A stretch of 40,419 nucleotides of DNA from Chloroflexi bacterium 13_1_40CM_65_17. Its GTDB lineage: Bacteria > Chloroflexota > Dormibacteria > Dormibacterales > Dormibacteraceae. The stretch lies in the NCBI GenBank assembly GCA_001917815.1, contig MNES01000088.1, positions 1 through 40,419 on the forward strand, given 5' to 3'. Positions 7,314-15,146 of this stretch are shown one piece after another; within the stretch, counting starts at the first letter, position 1, and each line of letters opens with the position of its first letter. The position numbers and the translations under genes are program-made. Below the pieces are notes generated by a model. The model worked only from the letters and a program-made list of their open reading frames with translations. It had not been told where the DNA came from and made no database searches.

Positions 7314-8938
7314 ATCAACACCGATGATCGCGGATATTCCGCCTGGGGGTCACAAATTACGTTCACGCATGCGGGCAGGCCGGAGGCGAAGGCGCGCTCG
7401 AGAGCCGGCCGGATCTGGTCCGGGCGCTCGACCAGCTCGCCGTGACCGCCGAGCGCCTCCACCACCTTGTCGTAGCGTGTGCGCGGAGCAAGGTCGGAGG
7501 CGACGCTCATGCCGAGCATGCTCTCCATGGGGTGCTTCTCGAGCGCCCAGATCCCGTTGTTGCCGACGACGCAGAGCACCGGGATTCGGTGCCGGACCAT
7601 GGTGTCGAATTCCATCGCCGAGAAGCCGAATGCTCCATCGCCTGACAGGAGGATGACCTGCCGCTCGGGATGGGCGAGCTTGGCGGCCATGGCATACGCC
7701 GGGCCTGACCCCAGTGAGCCGAACGGACCGGGGTCGATCCAAAGGCCCGGCTTGGGCCGCTCGATGAGACGGCCCGCGAAGGAGACGAAGTCGCCGCCGT
7801 CGCCGACATAAATCGCGGTTGGATCGCAGAACCGATCGACCTCCGCTATCAGTCGCGCGGGGTGGACCGGCGATGAGTCCGAATGCGTCATCGCCTCGTC
7901 GCGGGCCCGCACCTTAGCCTCGGACGCGCGCAGGTGTTCCAGCCAGGGCCTCTTCTCGGGGACGCCGGCGGCGGCCTGGCCTAGCGCGGCCAGCGCCGCC
8001 CTGACGTCTCCGTACATGGAGACCTCGGCGGTGCGGTGCTTGCGGTGGGCGTCTACGTCGATGACGACAAGGCGGGCATCTTCGGCGAACACCGGCGCTC
8101 GACCGAAATTGAGGCGAAAGTCGAGCGGAACGCCGACGACCAGAATCAGATCTGCCTCGCCCAACGCCGGCCCTCGCGCGCGCGGGAAGAACAGGGGGTG
8201 GCCGGGCGGCAGCATTCCCCGGGCCATCCCGTTCACACACAAGGGGAGGTGTGAACCTTCGACGAGTGCCTTCAGCTCCAGCTCGGCATGCGACCACCAG
8301 ACGCTCCCACCAGCGATCATCGCCGGGCGCTCGGCGTCGCGAATGAGCTGGGCAGTGCGCTCCACCGCGTCCGGGTCGGGAAGAGGACCGAGGTCGGGGG
8401 TGAGGTGCTCTGTCGCCTCCGGGACGTCATCGGCCCCGTAGAACACGTCGAGCGGGATGTCCATGAAAACGGGGCCGGTACGACGGCTCAACGCGGTCCG
8501 CATGCAGTCGGCCGCCACGCTGTAAGCCTCCTCGGGAGACCCGAGAGTCAGTGCCTTTTTGGTCAAGCTCTGCACGACCGCAACGTGGTCCATCTCCTGC
8601 AGCGAGCCCATGCCCCATCGCGCCGCCGGCGCGCGGCCGCCGATGACGAACATCGGACTGTCCGCCGACAGTGCCTGCGCAAGCGCCGTTACCGAGTTGG
8701 TGACGCCGGGTCCGGCCGTGACCGCCGCCACGCCGCACTCGCGCGTCACCTTCGCCCAACCCTCGGCGGCGAATGCCGCCGACTGCTCGTGACGGACATC
8801 GATGATCCGTATCCCGTGTTCGCTGGCGCCGACCAGGATCGGCCAGATATGACCGCCGTTCAGCGTGAACAGGTGGCTGACACCGGCCCGCTTGAGGGCG
8901 AGCGTGATCAGCTCGCCAGCGTTGGCGGAATCGCTCAA
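7310..8938 (-). CDS. Thiamine-diphosphate enzyme, acetolactate-synthase-like
   Basis: The product is 542 residues with the three-domain ThDP layout. The N-terminal Pyr domain has the activating Glu in RHEQSAAFAAEG near residue 50, followed by TAGPGVTNSVTALAQA. A central domain follows. The C-terminal PP domain has the diphosphate/Mg motif starting GDGAFGFSAMEFDTMV and ending GNNGIWALEK. The family includes acetolactate synthase, oxalyl-CoA decarboxylase and 2-hydroxyacyl-CoA lyase. No ilvN regulatory subunit or ilvC lies nearby, so biosynthetic IlvB is not assured. The start is TTG, three bases after the asparaginase stop. The stop overlaps gdhA. Confidence 0.87.
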   Translation of the reverse strand: MSDSANAGELITLALKRAGVSHLFTLNGGHIWPILVGASEHGIRIIDVRHEQSAAFAAEGWAKVTRECGVAAVTAGPGVTNSVTALAQALSADSPMFVIGGRAPAARWGMGSLQEMDHVAVVQSLTKKALTLGSPEEAYSVAADCMRTALSRRTGPVFMDIPLDVFYGADDVPEATEHLTPDLGPLPDPDAVERTAQLIRDAERPAMIAGGSVWWSHAELELKALVEGSHLPLCVNGMARGMLPPGHPLFFPRARGPALGEADLILVVGVPLDFRLNFGRAPVFAEDARLVVIDVDAHRKHRTAEVSMYGDVRAALAALGQAAAGVPEKRPWLEHLRASEAKVRARDEAMTHSDSSPVHPARLIAEVDRFCDPTAIYVGDGGDFVSFAGRLIERPKPGLWIDPGPFGSLGSGPAYAMAAKLAHPERQVILLSGDGAFGFSAMEFDTMVRHRIPVLCVVGNNGIWALEKHPMESMLGMSVASDLAPRTRYDKVVEALGGHGELVERPDQIRPALERAFASGLPACVNVICDPQAEYPRSSVLM

Positions 8939-8941
8939 GAC

Positions 8942-9763
8942 TTACTGCGCCTTGGCCCAGGGCATGGCGGGCGTGTTGAACGCGGCGTGAGGTGGCCCCT
9001 CGCGGCCGATCACGATGACTCCTCCCCGCGCCCTCAGGGACTTGCCGAGGAAGTCGACCGCGCCACGCGCCACCGCCCCGGCCTCCATTCCATGCTGCAG
9101 CTCCACCACCATCAGGCGCGCCAGGCCCAGCCGGATGAAGGCCTCACCCTGGCCGGTGCCGCAGACGGCCCCGAAAAGATCATCGGCGTACATGCCTGCG
9201 CCCGGGATGGGCGAGTCGCCGATGCGTCCGGGCAGCTTGCCGCTGATGCCTCCGGTTGAGACCGCCACGGCCAACCGCCCCTCCGAGTCTCGGGCAACCG
9301 CGCCGACTGTGTCAGCGCCCTGCTGTCGCAGCTGGCGCTTGCGGTTGTTGATGAAGATCGACGGATCTGTCATCTCCACCCCGTGGTCGCGCGCAAAGCG
9401 CGAGGCGCCGGATCCGGACAGCAGCACGTGACGCCCATCCCGCATCACCTCCATCGCCAGGTCGACGGGATGCCGCACGTCTTTCACGCAGGCGACGCCG
9501 CCGGCCCGCAGGGCCGCCCCCTCCATCACGCCTGCGTCCAGCTCCACTTCGCCGTCCGCGTTGAGGCACGCGCCGATGCCGGCGTTGAGCAGCGGTTCGT
9601 CTTCCATATGGCGGACGGCAGCCACGGCGGCGACCAGCGCACCGTCAGCGATGTGGGCCCAGCCAAGCTCTAGAGCGCGCTCGACGGCTGCCTGGCGGAG
9701 CGGCCGCTCGGCCGCCGGAACCGGTCCCGCGCCGCCGTGGACTACGAGTGCGGGCGGAGCCAG
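8942..9763 (-). CDS. Isoaspartyl peptidase/L-asparaginase (Ntn hydrolase) with probable CTG start
   Basis: The frame encodes a type 2 asparaginase. It shows LAPPALVVHGGAG at the N-terminus, GADTVGAVARDSEG with the autocleavage Thr, STGGISGKLPGRIGDSP in the substrate site, and CGTGQGEAFIR. It should self-cleave into two subunits and hydrolyse isoaspartyl dipeptides or asparagine. The first standard start in frame is too far downstream and would remove the HGGAG strand. Reading back to the nearest stop (TAG), the only near-cognate codon is CTG at 9763-9761. The stop of the small upstream gene lies 7 nt before it, so coupled re-initiation is plausible. The length from CTG is 273 residues. Confidence 0.82.
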   Translation of the reverse strand: MAPPALVVHGGAGPVPAAERPLRQAAVERALELGWAHIADGALVAAVAAVRHMEDEPLLNAGIGACLNADGEVELDAGVMEGAALRAGGVACVKDVRHPVDLAMEVMRDGRHVLLSGSGASRFARDHGVEMTDPSIFINNRKRQLRQQGADTVGAVARDSEGRLAVAVSTGGISGKLPGRIGDSPIPGAGMYADDLFGAVCGTGQGEAFIRLGLARLMVVELQHGMEAGAVARGAVDFLGKSLRARGGVIVIGREGPPHAAFNTPAMPWAKAQ

Positions 9764-9770
9764 AACTTTG

Positions 9771-9953
9771 TCAGGCCGGCTGGAAGGCCCGGTCTACCGC
9801 ACGGCGTCCGTCGAGCCGCCGGTCGGGGACGAAGAGGACGCGCCGGCCGACGGTGGCGCGTTCAGGCGATCGCCTCTCGCCAAACCGCCGTTCCTCGATC
9901 AAACGCCGGACCGCCATCCGCCTCTCCGCGTCTTGGGCACCCTGAATTTCCAT
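9771..9953 (-). CDS. Small Arg-rich protein
   Basis: This 60-residue frame begins at an ATG behind a strong purine-rich SD (GGAGGAGAGGAG). It ends with TGA 7 nt before the asparaginase CTG. The sequence is dominated by RR pairs (RRMAVRR, EERRFGERRSPER, GRRVLFVPDRRLDGRR), giving a very basic, probably disordered chain. I recognise no domain. It may be a nucleic-acid-binding micro-protein, or mainly a leader whose translation delivers ribosomes to the asparaginase gene. Confidence 0.5.
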   Translation of the reverse strand: MEIQGAQDAERRMAVRRLIEERRFGERRSPERATVGRRVLFVPDRRLDGRRAVDRAFQPA

Positions 9954-9998
9954 GGACACCACTCCTCTCCTCCCTGGTTGACTTCGCGGAGATCGATG

Positions 9999-11606
9999 CT
10001 ATAGCACTCGCCTATCGAGTGCGCTGAGTTTCTCGTCCAGATGGCGTTCGGAACGCCGGCGCTCCAGTTCGTCGCCCGGACCCATATCCACGAACTTGGC
10101 ATAGCGTGCGAGTCGTGGATGCACCTGGCCGACCAACCGAAACATCTCCTGGGCGACCCATCGGTAGTCGGGGTGGCCCTGCGGGGTGGTCCGGAGCTCG
10201 CACATGTGGTAGATCTCGCGCAGGTTCACCCGGAAGTACCAGCGAACCCGGTAGGCGAGCGGGACCACGTACTGCGCGAGGGCCGGACCGAAGTCGCGCT
10301 CGAGACGCGCGTGTGCTTTGGCGGCGCGCTCGATGGCATCTACGAAGCGATGCTGCATGCCGAGCTCGGCGAGGCCCGGCGGCACGTCAAAACCGAGCGC
10401 GGTCCCGAGCAGCTGCCGGTCCTGGGTGAGCATTCGATGCCGGTGCAGGTCGCGGTAGGCGGCGAAGTTGGCCACGATCTCGAAGGCGTACTGCGCGTGC
10501 TCGAGAGCCCGAGCCGGTCGCTGGCGGCGGTTGGCGCGATCGGCCAGCAGGGCTTCCAGGACCTGGCCGGGGTCTGCGCGGAGATCCTCCCAGCGCGCGT
10601 CCGAATGAGGGAACAACGCCGCGGCGGCGACCTTTCGCTCTGCGTCAGGGTCGCTTTCCAGCAAGCGGACCTCCCCACCCAATCCCTCCCCACTGCGCGG
10701 GGAGGGCGTATGCGCATCAATACTTTTCACCGCCTCCCGGACCCGCATCATCCGTTCGGCCGCGGGGCTTCCATACCGCTCGTCGAGGGCGCGCTTGACG
10801 AATGCGGGGATCACGAGCGCGAGCTCTCGATGGAGATCGGTGGCCAGCGCCCGGCATTCGGGAAGCTCGTGGGCCGCGAGCTTTGTGATGAGGTATTCGA
10901 AGGCGCGACCGTTGCCGAACAGGCCGAGGTTCGTCAGTGTCCCGGCGGGCAGGAGCCCGCGCAGCATGTCAAGCGCCTTGGCTCTGGTCGCGGCCTTCCA
11001 CGCGCGTTCACTTTCGCCTTCTTCGATTGGAAATCGATCGCGAATCGCCTGCGTGAGCGGGTCGACAAGAGCGCTGTACGTCTCGAACAGGGAGTCCGCC
11101 GCAGGCTCGTAATCGGGGTGGGCGAGCTCTGATGCGCGGTGATACAGAAACCGGCCGTCACGATCCGGGCGGTCGAATCGAACGTATCGCGTCGACTTCT
11201 CCAGGGGCGAGATTCCGATGCGGCTGTCCTCGAGCGCTTTCGCGGCGAGGGTCGACGTCCGCTCGACGGCCACGTGTGCGCCCGCGAGCTCAGCCACGGA
11301 GTCGTCGCCGTATCCGACCAGGACCCGTTCGTAGAACTCCTCGGCGCGGCGGACGGCCACCATGTCGTCCGAGCTGCCCGACGTGTTCGCCAGTGCCTGG
11401 AAGCCCGAGTCAGGCACGTTGATGAACTCGTCGAGCAGGACGCGGCGAAGGCTCTTCTCGGTGCGCGAATAGCGAGAGAACAGCGCGCCCTTGACTACCT
11501 CTGGGAGGTTGCGCAGGGCGAAGACCGGACGGTCGAGATTGGTGAAATATCGCGCCAAGACGGCCGCTTCGTCAGTATTGAATTCTAGCGACGGTTCGAT
11601 TGCCAT
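9999..11606 (-). CDS. Tandem ThyX-like protein (FAD-dependent thymidylate synthase family)
   Basis: The product is 535 residues, about twice a normal ThyX. Domain 1 (about 1-295) has DSRIGISPLEKSTRYVRF at 128-144 and a downstream helix pair LPAGTLTNLGLFGNGRAFEYL. Domain 2 (about 320-535) has LHRHRMLTQDRQLLG at 387-401 and a matching helix pair (VPLAYRVRWYFRVNLREIYHM). The family signature RHR-x7-S is split: domain 1 keeps the S..E.S.RY half and domain 2 keeps RHR. Canonical FAD/dUMP chemistry is therefore uncertain. Residues 299-314 are encoded by a palindromic element. The start is ATG 11606. The gene heads the minus-strand run. Confidence 0.78.
   Translation of the reverse strand: MAIEPSLEFNTDEAAVLARYFTNLDRPVFALRNLPEVVKGALFSRYSRTEKSLRRVLLDEFINVPDSGFQALANTSGSSDDMVAVRRAEEFYERVLVGYGDDSVAELAGAHVAVERTSTLAAKALEDSRIGISPLEKSTRYVRFDRPDRDGRFLYHRASELAHPDYEPAADSLFETYSALVDPLTQAIRDRFPIEEGESERAWKAATRAKALDMLRGLLPAGTLTNLGLFGNGRAFEYLITKLAAHELPECRALATDLHRELALVIPAFVKRALDERYGSPAAERMMRVREAVKSIDAHTPSPRSGEGLGGEVRLLESDPDAERKVAAAALFPHSDARWEDLRADPGQVLEALLADRANRRQRPARALEHAQYAFEIVANFAAYRDLHRHRMLTQDRQLLGTALGFDVPPGLAELGMQHRFVDAIERAAKAHARLERDFGPALAQYVVPLAYRVRWYFRVNLREIYHMCELRTTPQGHPDYRWVAQEMFRLVGQVHPRLARYAKFVDMGPGDELERRRSERHLDEKLSALDRRVL
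10004..10022 (-). other. Hairpin at the 3' end of the ThyX-like gene
   Basis: GCACTCG (10004-10010) and CGAGTGC (10016-10022) form a 7-bp stem with a 5-nt loop. The stop codon (10001-9999) lies just downstream on the minus strand. There is no T-tract, so it is at best a weak terminator or a processing site before the small Arg-rich gene. Confidence 0.35.
10684..10706. repeat. Palindromic element inserted in frame in the ThyX-like gene
   Basis: CCCTCCCC (10684-10691) and GGGGAGGG (10699-10706) form a perfect 8-bp stem. A further CTCCCCACCC copy of one arm lies at 10671-10680. On the minus strand it encodes TPSPRSGEGLGGEV, which interrupts the linker between the two ThyX-like domains. It is similar to the intergenic hairpin at 66-100. 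Short GC-rich palindromes encoding Pro/Ser/Arg/Gly/Glu peptides are known to invade coding regions in other bacteria. Confidence 0.6.
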
Positions 11607-11689
11607 AAATTCCGCCTAATCCTAACTCCGGCCCTATATCTTGTGGCTGTGATTCCGACGACCCCATCATCTGGGCGAGTCCCTCGAAA

Positions 11690-11709
11690 CTTGTCCCCTG
11701 CTTGTCCCC
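11690..11709. promoter_or_regulatory. Direct repeat CTTGTCCCC in a divergent promoter region
   Basis: CTTGTCCCC occurs at 11690-11698 and 11701-11709, an 11-nt period that places both copies on one DNA face. The region 11607-11740 separates the divergent ThyX-like and methyltransferase genes. A weak promoter TTGTCC (11702-11707) with TAGCGT 18 nt downstream can be drawn for the plus strand. Confidence 0.3.
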
Positions 11710-11740
11710 AGTGGTGTTAACAAGCTAGCGTCAGACTCAA

Positions 11741-12550
11741 ATGGAGGTGGGGATAACCAGCGCGGGGGCGGGGATCAACTGGGCAGAACATTGGCGCGCC
11801 ATGGTGAGCCAACGGGCCGGGTCGCGAGGCAACCGCCCGACCGATTACTGGGACCGCCGCGCGCCTTCCTACGCTCGGATCACACGGGATCGCACCGACA
11901 GCTTTCTGCGCGTGCTCGAGCCCTACCTGTCGCCACGGAAGACGCTCATCGACGTCGGCGCCGGGGCGGGCCGTCACGCGGTACCGCTCGCGGCGCGGCT
12001 GGAATGGGTGACCGCGGTCGAGCCGTCGGAGGGCATGCGCGCCCAGATACCCCACCGCGACAACATCACAGTGGTCGCAAGCACCTGGCAGGACGCCGAC
12101 GTCGCGCAGGCTGACTTGGTGATCTGCTGCCATGTCCTCTATGGAATCGAAGATCCTGTCTCCTTCCTCGAGAAACTCCAGTCGTCAGCGCGGGAGCGCC
12201 TATTCGTCATGATGCGCGAGGGCCCGGTCCCGCATCCAGTGACGATGCTGCGCAGGCGCCTTCATGGCCAGCCAGAGCTGCCCATACCGCAGTTCAGCGA
12301 CCTGTTCATGCTGCTGATGCAGATGGGAATCGCACCTGACGTCGACTTCGTGCGCTACCCGGTCTTCAACCGCTACAAGGATATGGACGAGGCGGTGGCC
12401 GACTGCCAGTCACTCGTGGGCGACGACTGGGACGAAGCCCGGGCTCGTACTGTGCTCGAGGAGATGCTCATCAAGGACGGGGACGAGCTCGTGATAGACA
12501 GCGGCATCGCGCTGGCCGGGATCGCACATTGGCAACCAGAGACCTCCTGA
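11741..12550 (+). CDS. Class I SAM-dependent methyltransferase
   Basis: The product is 269 residues. It contains YWDRRAPSYARI, typical just before the Rossmann core, then motif I LIDVGAGAGRHAVPLA near residue 69. An acidic strand end (TAVEPSEGM) follows and then CCHVLYGIEDPVSFLEKL as motif IV and beyond. Such enzymes methylate small molecules, lipids or proteins; the substrate is not evident. The ATG at 11741 gives a slightly long N-terminus, and an internal ATG at 11801 is an alternative. The end overlaps the GNAT gene by 22 nt, so the two are probably co-translated. Confidence 0.82.
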   Translation: MEVGITSAGAGINWAEHWRAMVSQRAGSRGNRPTDYWDRRAPSYARITRDRTDSFLRVLEPYLSPRKTLIDVGAGAGRHAVPLAARLEWVTAVEPSEGMRAQIPHRDNITVVASTWQDADVAQADLVICCHVLYGIEDPVSFLEKLQSSARERLFVMMREGPVPHPVTMLRRRLHGQPELPIPQFSDLFMLLMQMGIAPDVDFVRYPVFNRYKDMDEAVADCQSLVGDDWDEARARTVLEEMLIKDGDELVIDSGIALAGIAHWQPETS

Positions 12551-13377
12551 TCCGGCCGGTGAGGCCGGCCGATCGCGATCGCGTCATCGAGCTCACTAAA
12601 GACATCTGGGCCGGCCATGACTACATCCCGAACGTCTTCGACGACTGGGTCTCCGATGCCGGCGCGACGTTCCAGGCCGTCGAGGTCGATGGCGTGGTCG
12701 TCGGTTTGCAGAGGCTGCGGCCGTACGCGCCCGGCCTTGCCTGGTACGAGGGCCTGCGCGTTGCTACGAGCCACCGGCGCCAGGGGCTGGCCCGCGCGAT
12801 GCTCGAGTCGGCGATCGCGGAGGCGCGCGAGCAGGGGTTCGGCGAGGTGAGGCTGGCCACAGGGAACCCGGACGCGGTGCGTCTCTTCGAGTCCTCCGGA
12901 TTCAGACGGTTGGTCGACGCTCGCTGGTGGAGGGGGAGCCGGGTCGAAGGCGGCGAGTCTGCCCGCATCCCAGACGAAGCCGAGGCCGCCCGGCTGTGGC
13001 CTCGAATCTCCGGCACTCCCGGCACCGAGCTCTACCACGGGGTCGTGGCCGACTTCAATGGCGCCGGTGACCTGGGCGCCGCTGAGCTCGCGCGGCTCGC
13101 CTCGATCGGCATGCTGCGGGTCGGACCTGGCGGGCGCGCGGTGGCCGGACTCCGACGGCCATGGGGCGACAACCTGGCCGTCAGCTTCATCGCCGGCCAG
13201 GGCGGGTCGCTGCGCGAGCTGCTGATAGCGCTGCGTTTCGAAGCCGACGCAGACGGCCTCGATGACGTCGTGGTGACGTTGCCTCGCGACCACCCGGCCG
13301 CCGACGACATGCATGCTTCCGGATACGATTTCGCGAATGCCGACGACCACAGCTACATCTACGCGCTGACCCTTTAG
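12529..13377 (+). CDS. GNAT N-acetyltransferase with C-terminal extension
   Basis: The product is 282 residues from a TTG start inside the methyltransferase gene. The N-terminal half is a GNAT fold. It runs LIRPVRPADRDRVIELTKDIW, then the acetyl-CoA loop ATSHRRQGLARAML near residue 80, then NPDAVRLFESSGFRRL. The C-terminal 130 residues look like a second, degenerate GNAT-like half (LLIALRFEADADGLDDVVVTLP). The acceptor is unknown. The stop TAG shares its G with the GTG of the next gene. Confidence 0.82.
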   Translation: MATRDLLIRPVRPADRDRVIELTKDIWAGHDYIPNVFDDWVSDAGATFQAVEVDGVVVGLQRLRPYAPGLAWYEGLRVATSHRRQGLARAMLESAIAEAREQGFGEVRLATGNPDAVRLFESSGFRRLVDARWWRGSRVEGGESARIPDEAEAARLWPRISGTPGTELYHGVVADFNGAGDLGAAELARLASIGMLRVGPGGRAVAGLRRPWGDNLAVSFIAGQGGSLRELLIALRFEADADGLDDVVVTLPRDHPAADDMHASGYDFANADDHSYIYALTL

Positions 13378-14600
13378 TGGCTCGTCGTTACGTGATCCTC
13401 GGCAACGGGATTGCCGGGCAGACAGCCGCGGAGGAGCTACGCAAGCTCGATGCCGACGCCTCGATCGTGATGATCGCGGCCGAGCGCCACCCGCTCTACA
13501 ACCGCGTCGCCCTGCCGCGGTACCTGCGCGGCCAGGTCCGCCGCGAGAAGGTCTTCATGCGGACCGTCGAGGACTATGCCAGGCAGACCCTCGAGATCCA
13601 CTTCGAGACGTGGGCCACCGAGATCGATTTCGCCGGCAAGATCGTCCGCACCAATCGCGGCCAGGAATTCGGTTATGACGCCCTTCTGATCGCCACTGGC
13701 GGACGTCCCAAGCCGCCCCCGTGGCCCGGCTCGGACCAGGTTTCGCAGACGATCGGGTTCCAGACCCTCGACGACACCGACGCGATCATCGAGAAGGCCG
13801 ACACGTCGGAGCGCGTGCTCGTGATGGGCGGCAGCTTCATCGGCTACGAGCTCGCGGAAGGCGTGAGCTTCCGCAAGAAGGCGCAGCTGACGTGGATCAT
13901 GCGGGGACCCTGGTTCCTCCGCTATGTGCTCGACGAGGAGGGTGGGCAGCTGTGCCGGCAGCTCGGGGAGGCGCAGGGCGTGGAATTCATCTCGTCCGAC
14001 GAGGTGCAGAAGTTCAGCCGGACCAATGGACGCTTTCTCGCCGAGACCGTCAATGGAAAGCGCGTCGAGTTCGACCTGCTCACATATGGTGTCGGGCTCG
14101 ACTACTACACCGAGCCGGTGCGCGGCTCGACGATCGAGCTGGACAAAGGAATCGTCACCGACGCGAAACTGCGCGCGTCGGCGCCTGATGTCTATGCGGC
14201 CGGCGACATCGCCGTCTTCTTCGACCTCATGGTCGAACGGCACAACCAGATGGGAACGTGGGACAACGCGGAGGCACACGGCAAAGTCGCCGCTCGCAAC
14301 ATGGCCGGCGCCGACGAGGACTTCTTCGATGTGCCCACATACACGACCACGATGTTCGGCTCGACGCTTGCGGTGATGGGCGTGACGCCGGATGTACAGC
14401 CCGACCTCGAATCAGTGCGCACATACAGCTTCGAAGAGAAGTTCTATCGCAAGCTCTTTTTCAAGGACGACCGCCTGGTGGGGGCGATCATGATCGGGCC
14501 GCCGAAGGGCCGCAAGAAGCTCATCGAGATCATGAGGTCGCGTCAGCGCATCGAGCGGCCGAAGCAGGAGATGCTGGACCCGAACAACCTCAAGGATTGA
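13377..14600 (+). CDS. FAD/NAD(P)-dependent oxidoreductase
   Basis: The product is 407 residues of the pyridine-nucleotide disulphide-reductase-like (rubredoxin/ferredoxin or nitrite reductase) type. It shows the FAD-binding start VILGNGIAGQTAAEEL, then ALLIATGGRPK, a second nucleotide-binding motif VMGGSFIGYELAEG near residue 153, and APDVYAAGDIAVFFD, which contacts FAD. No redox-active CxxC is visible, so it probably passes electrons between NAD(P)H and a small carrier. It overlaps its upstream neighbour by 1 nt. The GTG start gives MARRYVILGNG, correct for the first beta strand. Confidence 0.87.
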   Translation: MARRYVILGNGIAGQTAAEELRKLDADASIVMIAAERHPLYNRVALPRYLRGQVRREKVFMRTVEDYARQTLEIHFETWATEIDFAGKIVRTNRGQEFGYDALLIATGGRPKPPPWPGSDQVSQTIGFQTLDDTDAIIEKADTSERVLVMGGSFIGYELAEGVSFRKKAQLTWIMRGPWFLRYVLDEEGGQLCRQLGEAQGVEFISSDEVQKFSRTNGRFLAETVNGKRVEFDLLTYGVGLDYYTEPVRGSTIELDKGIVTDAKLRASAPDVYAAGDIAVFFDLMVERHNQMGTWDNAEAHGKVAARNMAGADEDFFDVPTYTTTMFGSTLAVMGVTPDVQPDLESVRTYSFEEKFYRKLFFKDDRLVGAIMIGPPKGRKKLIEIMRSRQRIERPKQEMLDPNNLKD

Positions 14601-14602
14601 TA

Positions 14603-15130
14603 GTGGCTGCCGAATACCACTTCATAACCCACTGGAGGATTCGCGGCACCGCCGACGAGGTCGCGGAGGTGTTGGGCGATGCGCAAGGTCTTGCGCGCTG
14701 GTGGCCGTCCGTCTACCTGGAGGTGCGCCAGATCGAGCCAGGAGATCCCGTCACCGGCGTGGGCCGCGTGGTGGACCTCTACACGAAAGGCTGGCTCCCA
14801 TACACGCTGCGCTGGCGTTTCAAGGTCACCGAGTCACGCGGCGCCCGGGGCTTCAGCCTGGTGGCCGAAGGCGATTTCGTCGGCACCGGCGTCTGGACGT
14901 TCGAGCAGCGCGGCGAAGTGGTCGACGTAATGTATGACTGGCGAATCAGGGCCGACAAGCCGCTGCTGCGGTATGGCTCCTTCATCTTCCGGCCGATCTT
15001 CGCCGCCAACCACCGCTGGGCGATGGCCCGCGGCGAGGAGAGCCTGGACCTGGAACTGCGGCGGCGCCGAGCAAAGACCAACTCAGAACGCCGGGCGATA
15101 CCCGATCCGCCGCGGCCGACCTTCCGGTAG
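14603..15130 (+). CDS. SRPBCC (START-like) family protein
   Basis: The product is 175 residues, starting at a GTG three bases after the oxidoreductase stop. It has the polyketide-cyclase/START-like pattern. The N-terminal strand EYHFITHWRIRGTADEVAEVL leads into DAQGLARWWPSVYLEV. A set of alternating strands and a long C-terminal helix (NHRWAMARGEESLDLELRRR) follow. These proteins bind hydrophobic ligands in a central cavity; the ligand is unknown. Close spacing suggests it is transcribed with the oxidoreductase. Confidence 0.78.
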   Translation: MAAEYHFITHWRIRGTADEVAEVLGDAQGLARWWPSVYLEVRQIEPGDPVTGVGRVVDLYTKGWLPYTLRWRFKVTESRGARGFSLVAEGDFVGTGVWTFEQRGEVVDVMYDWRIRADKPLLRYGSFIFRPIFAANHRWAMARGEESLDLELRRRRAKTNSERRAIPDPPRPTFR

Positions 15131-15146
15131 ACTTCGCTTCAGAAGA

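Noticed and set aside
9625-9770. Frameshift or pseudogene at the asparaginase 5' end
   Set aside because: The frame is continuous through the family N-terminus (HGGAG) to an upstream stop. A CTG start explains it without damage.
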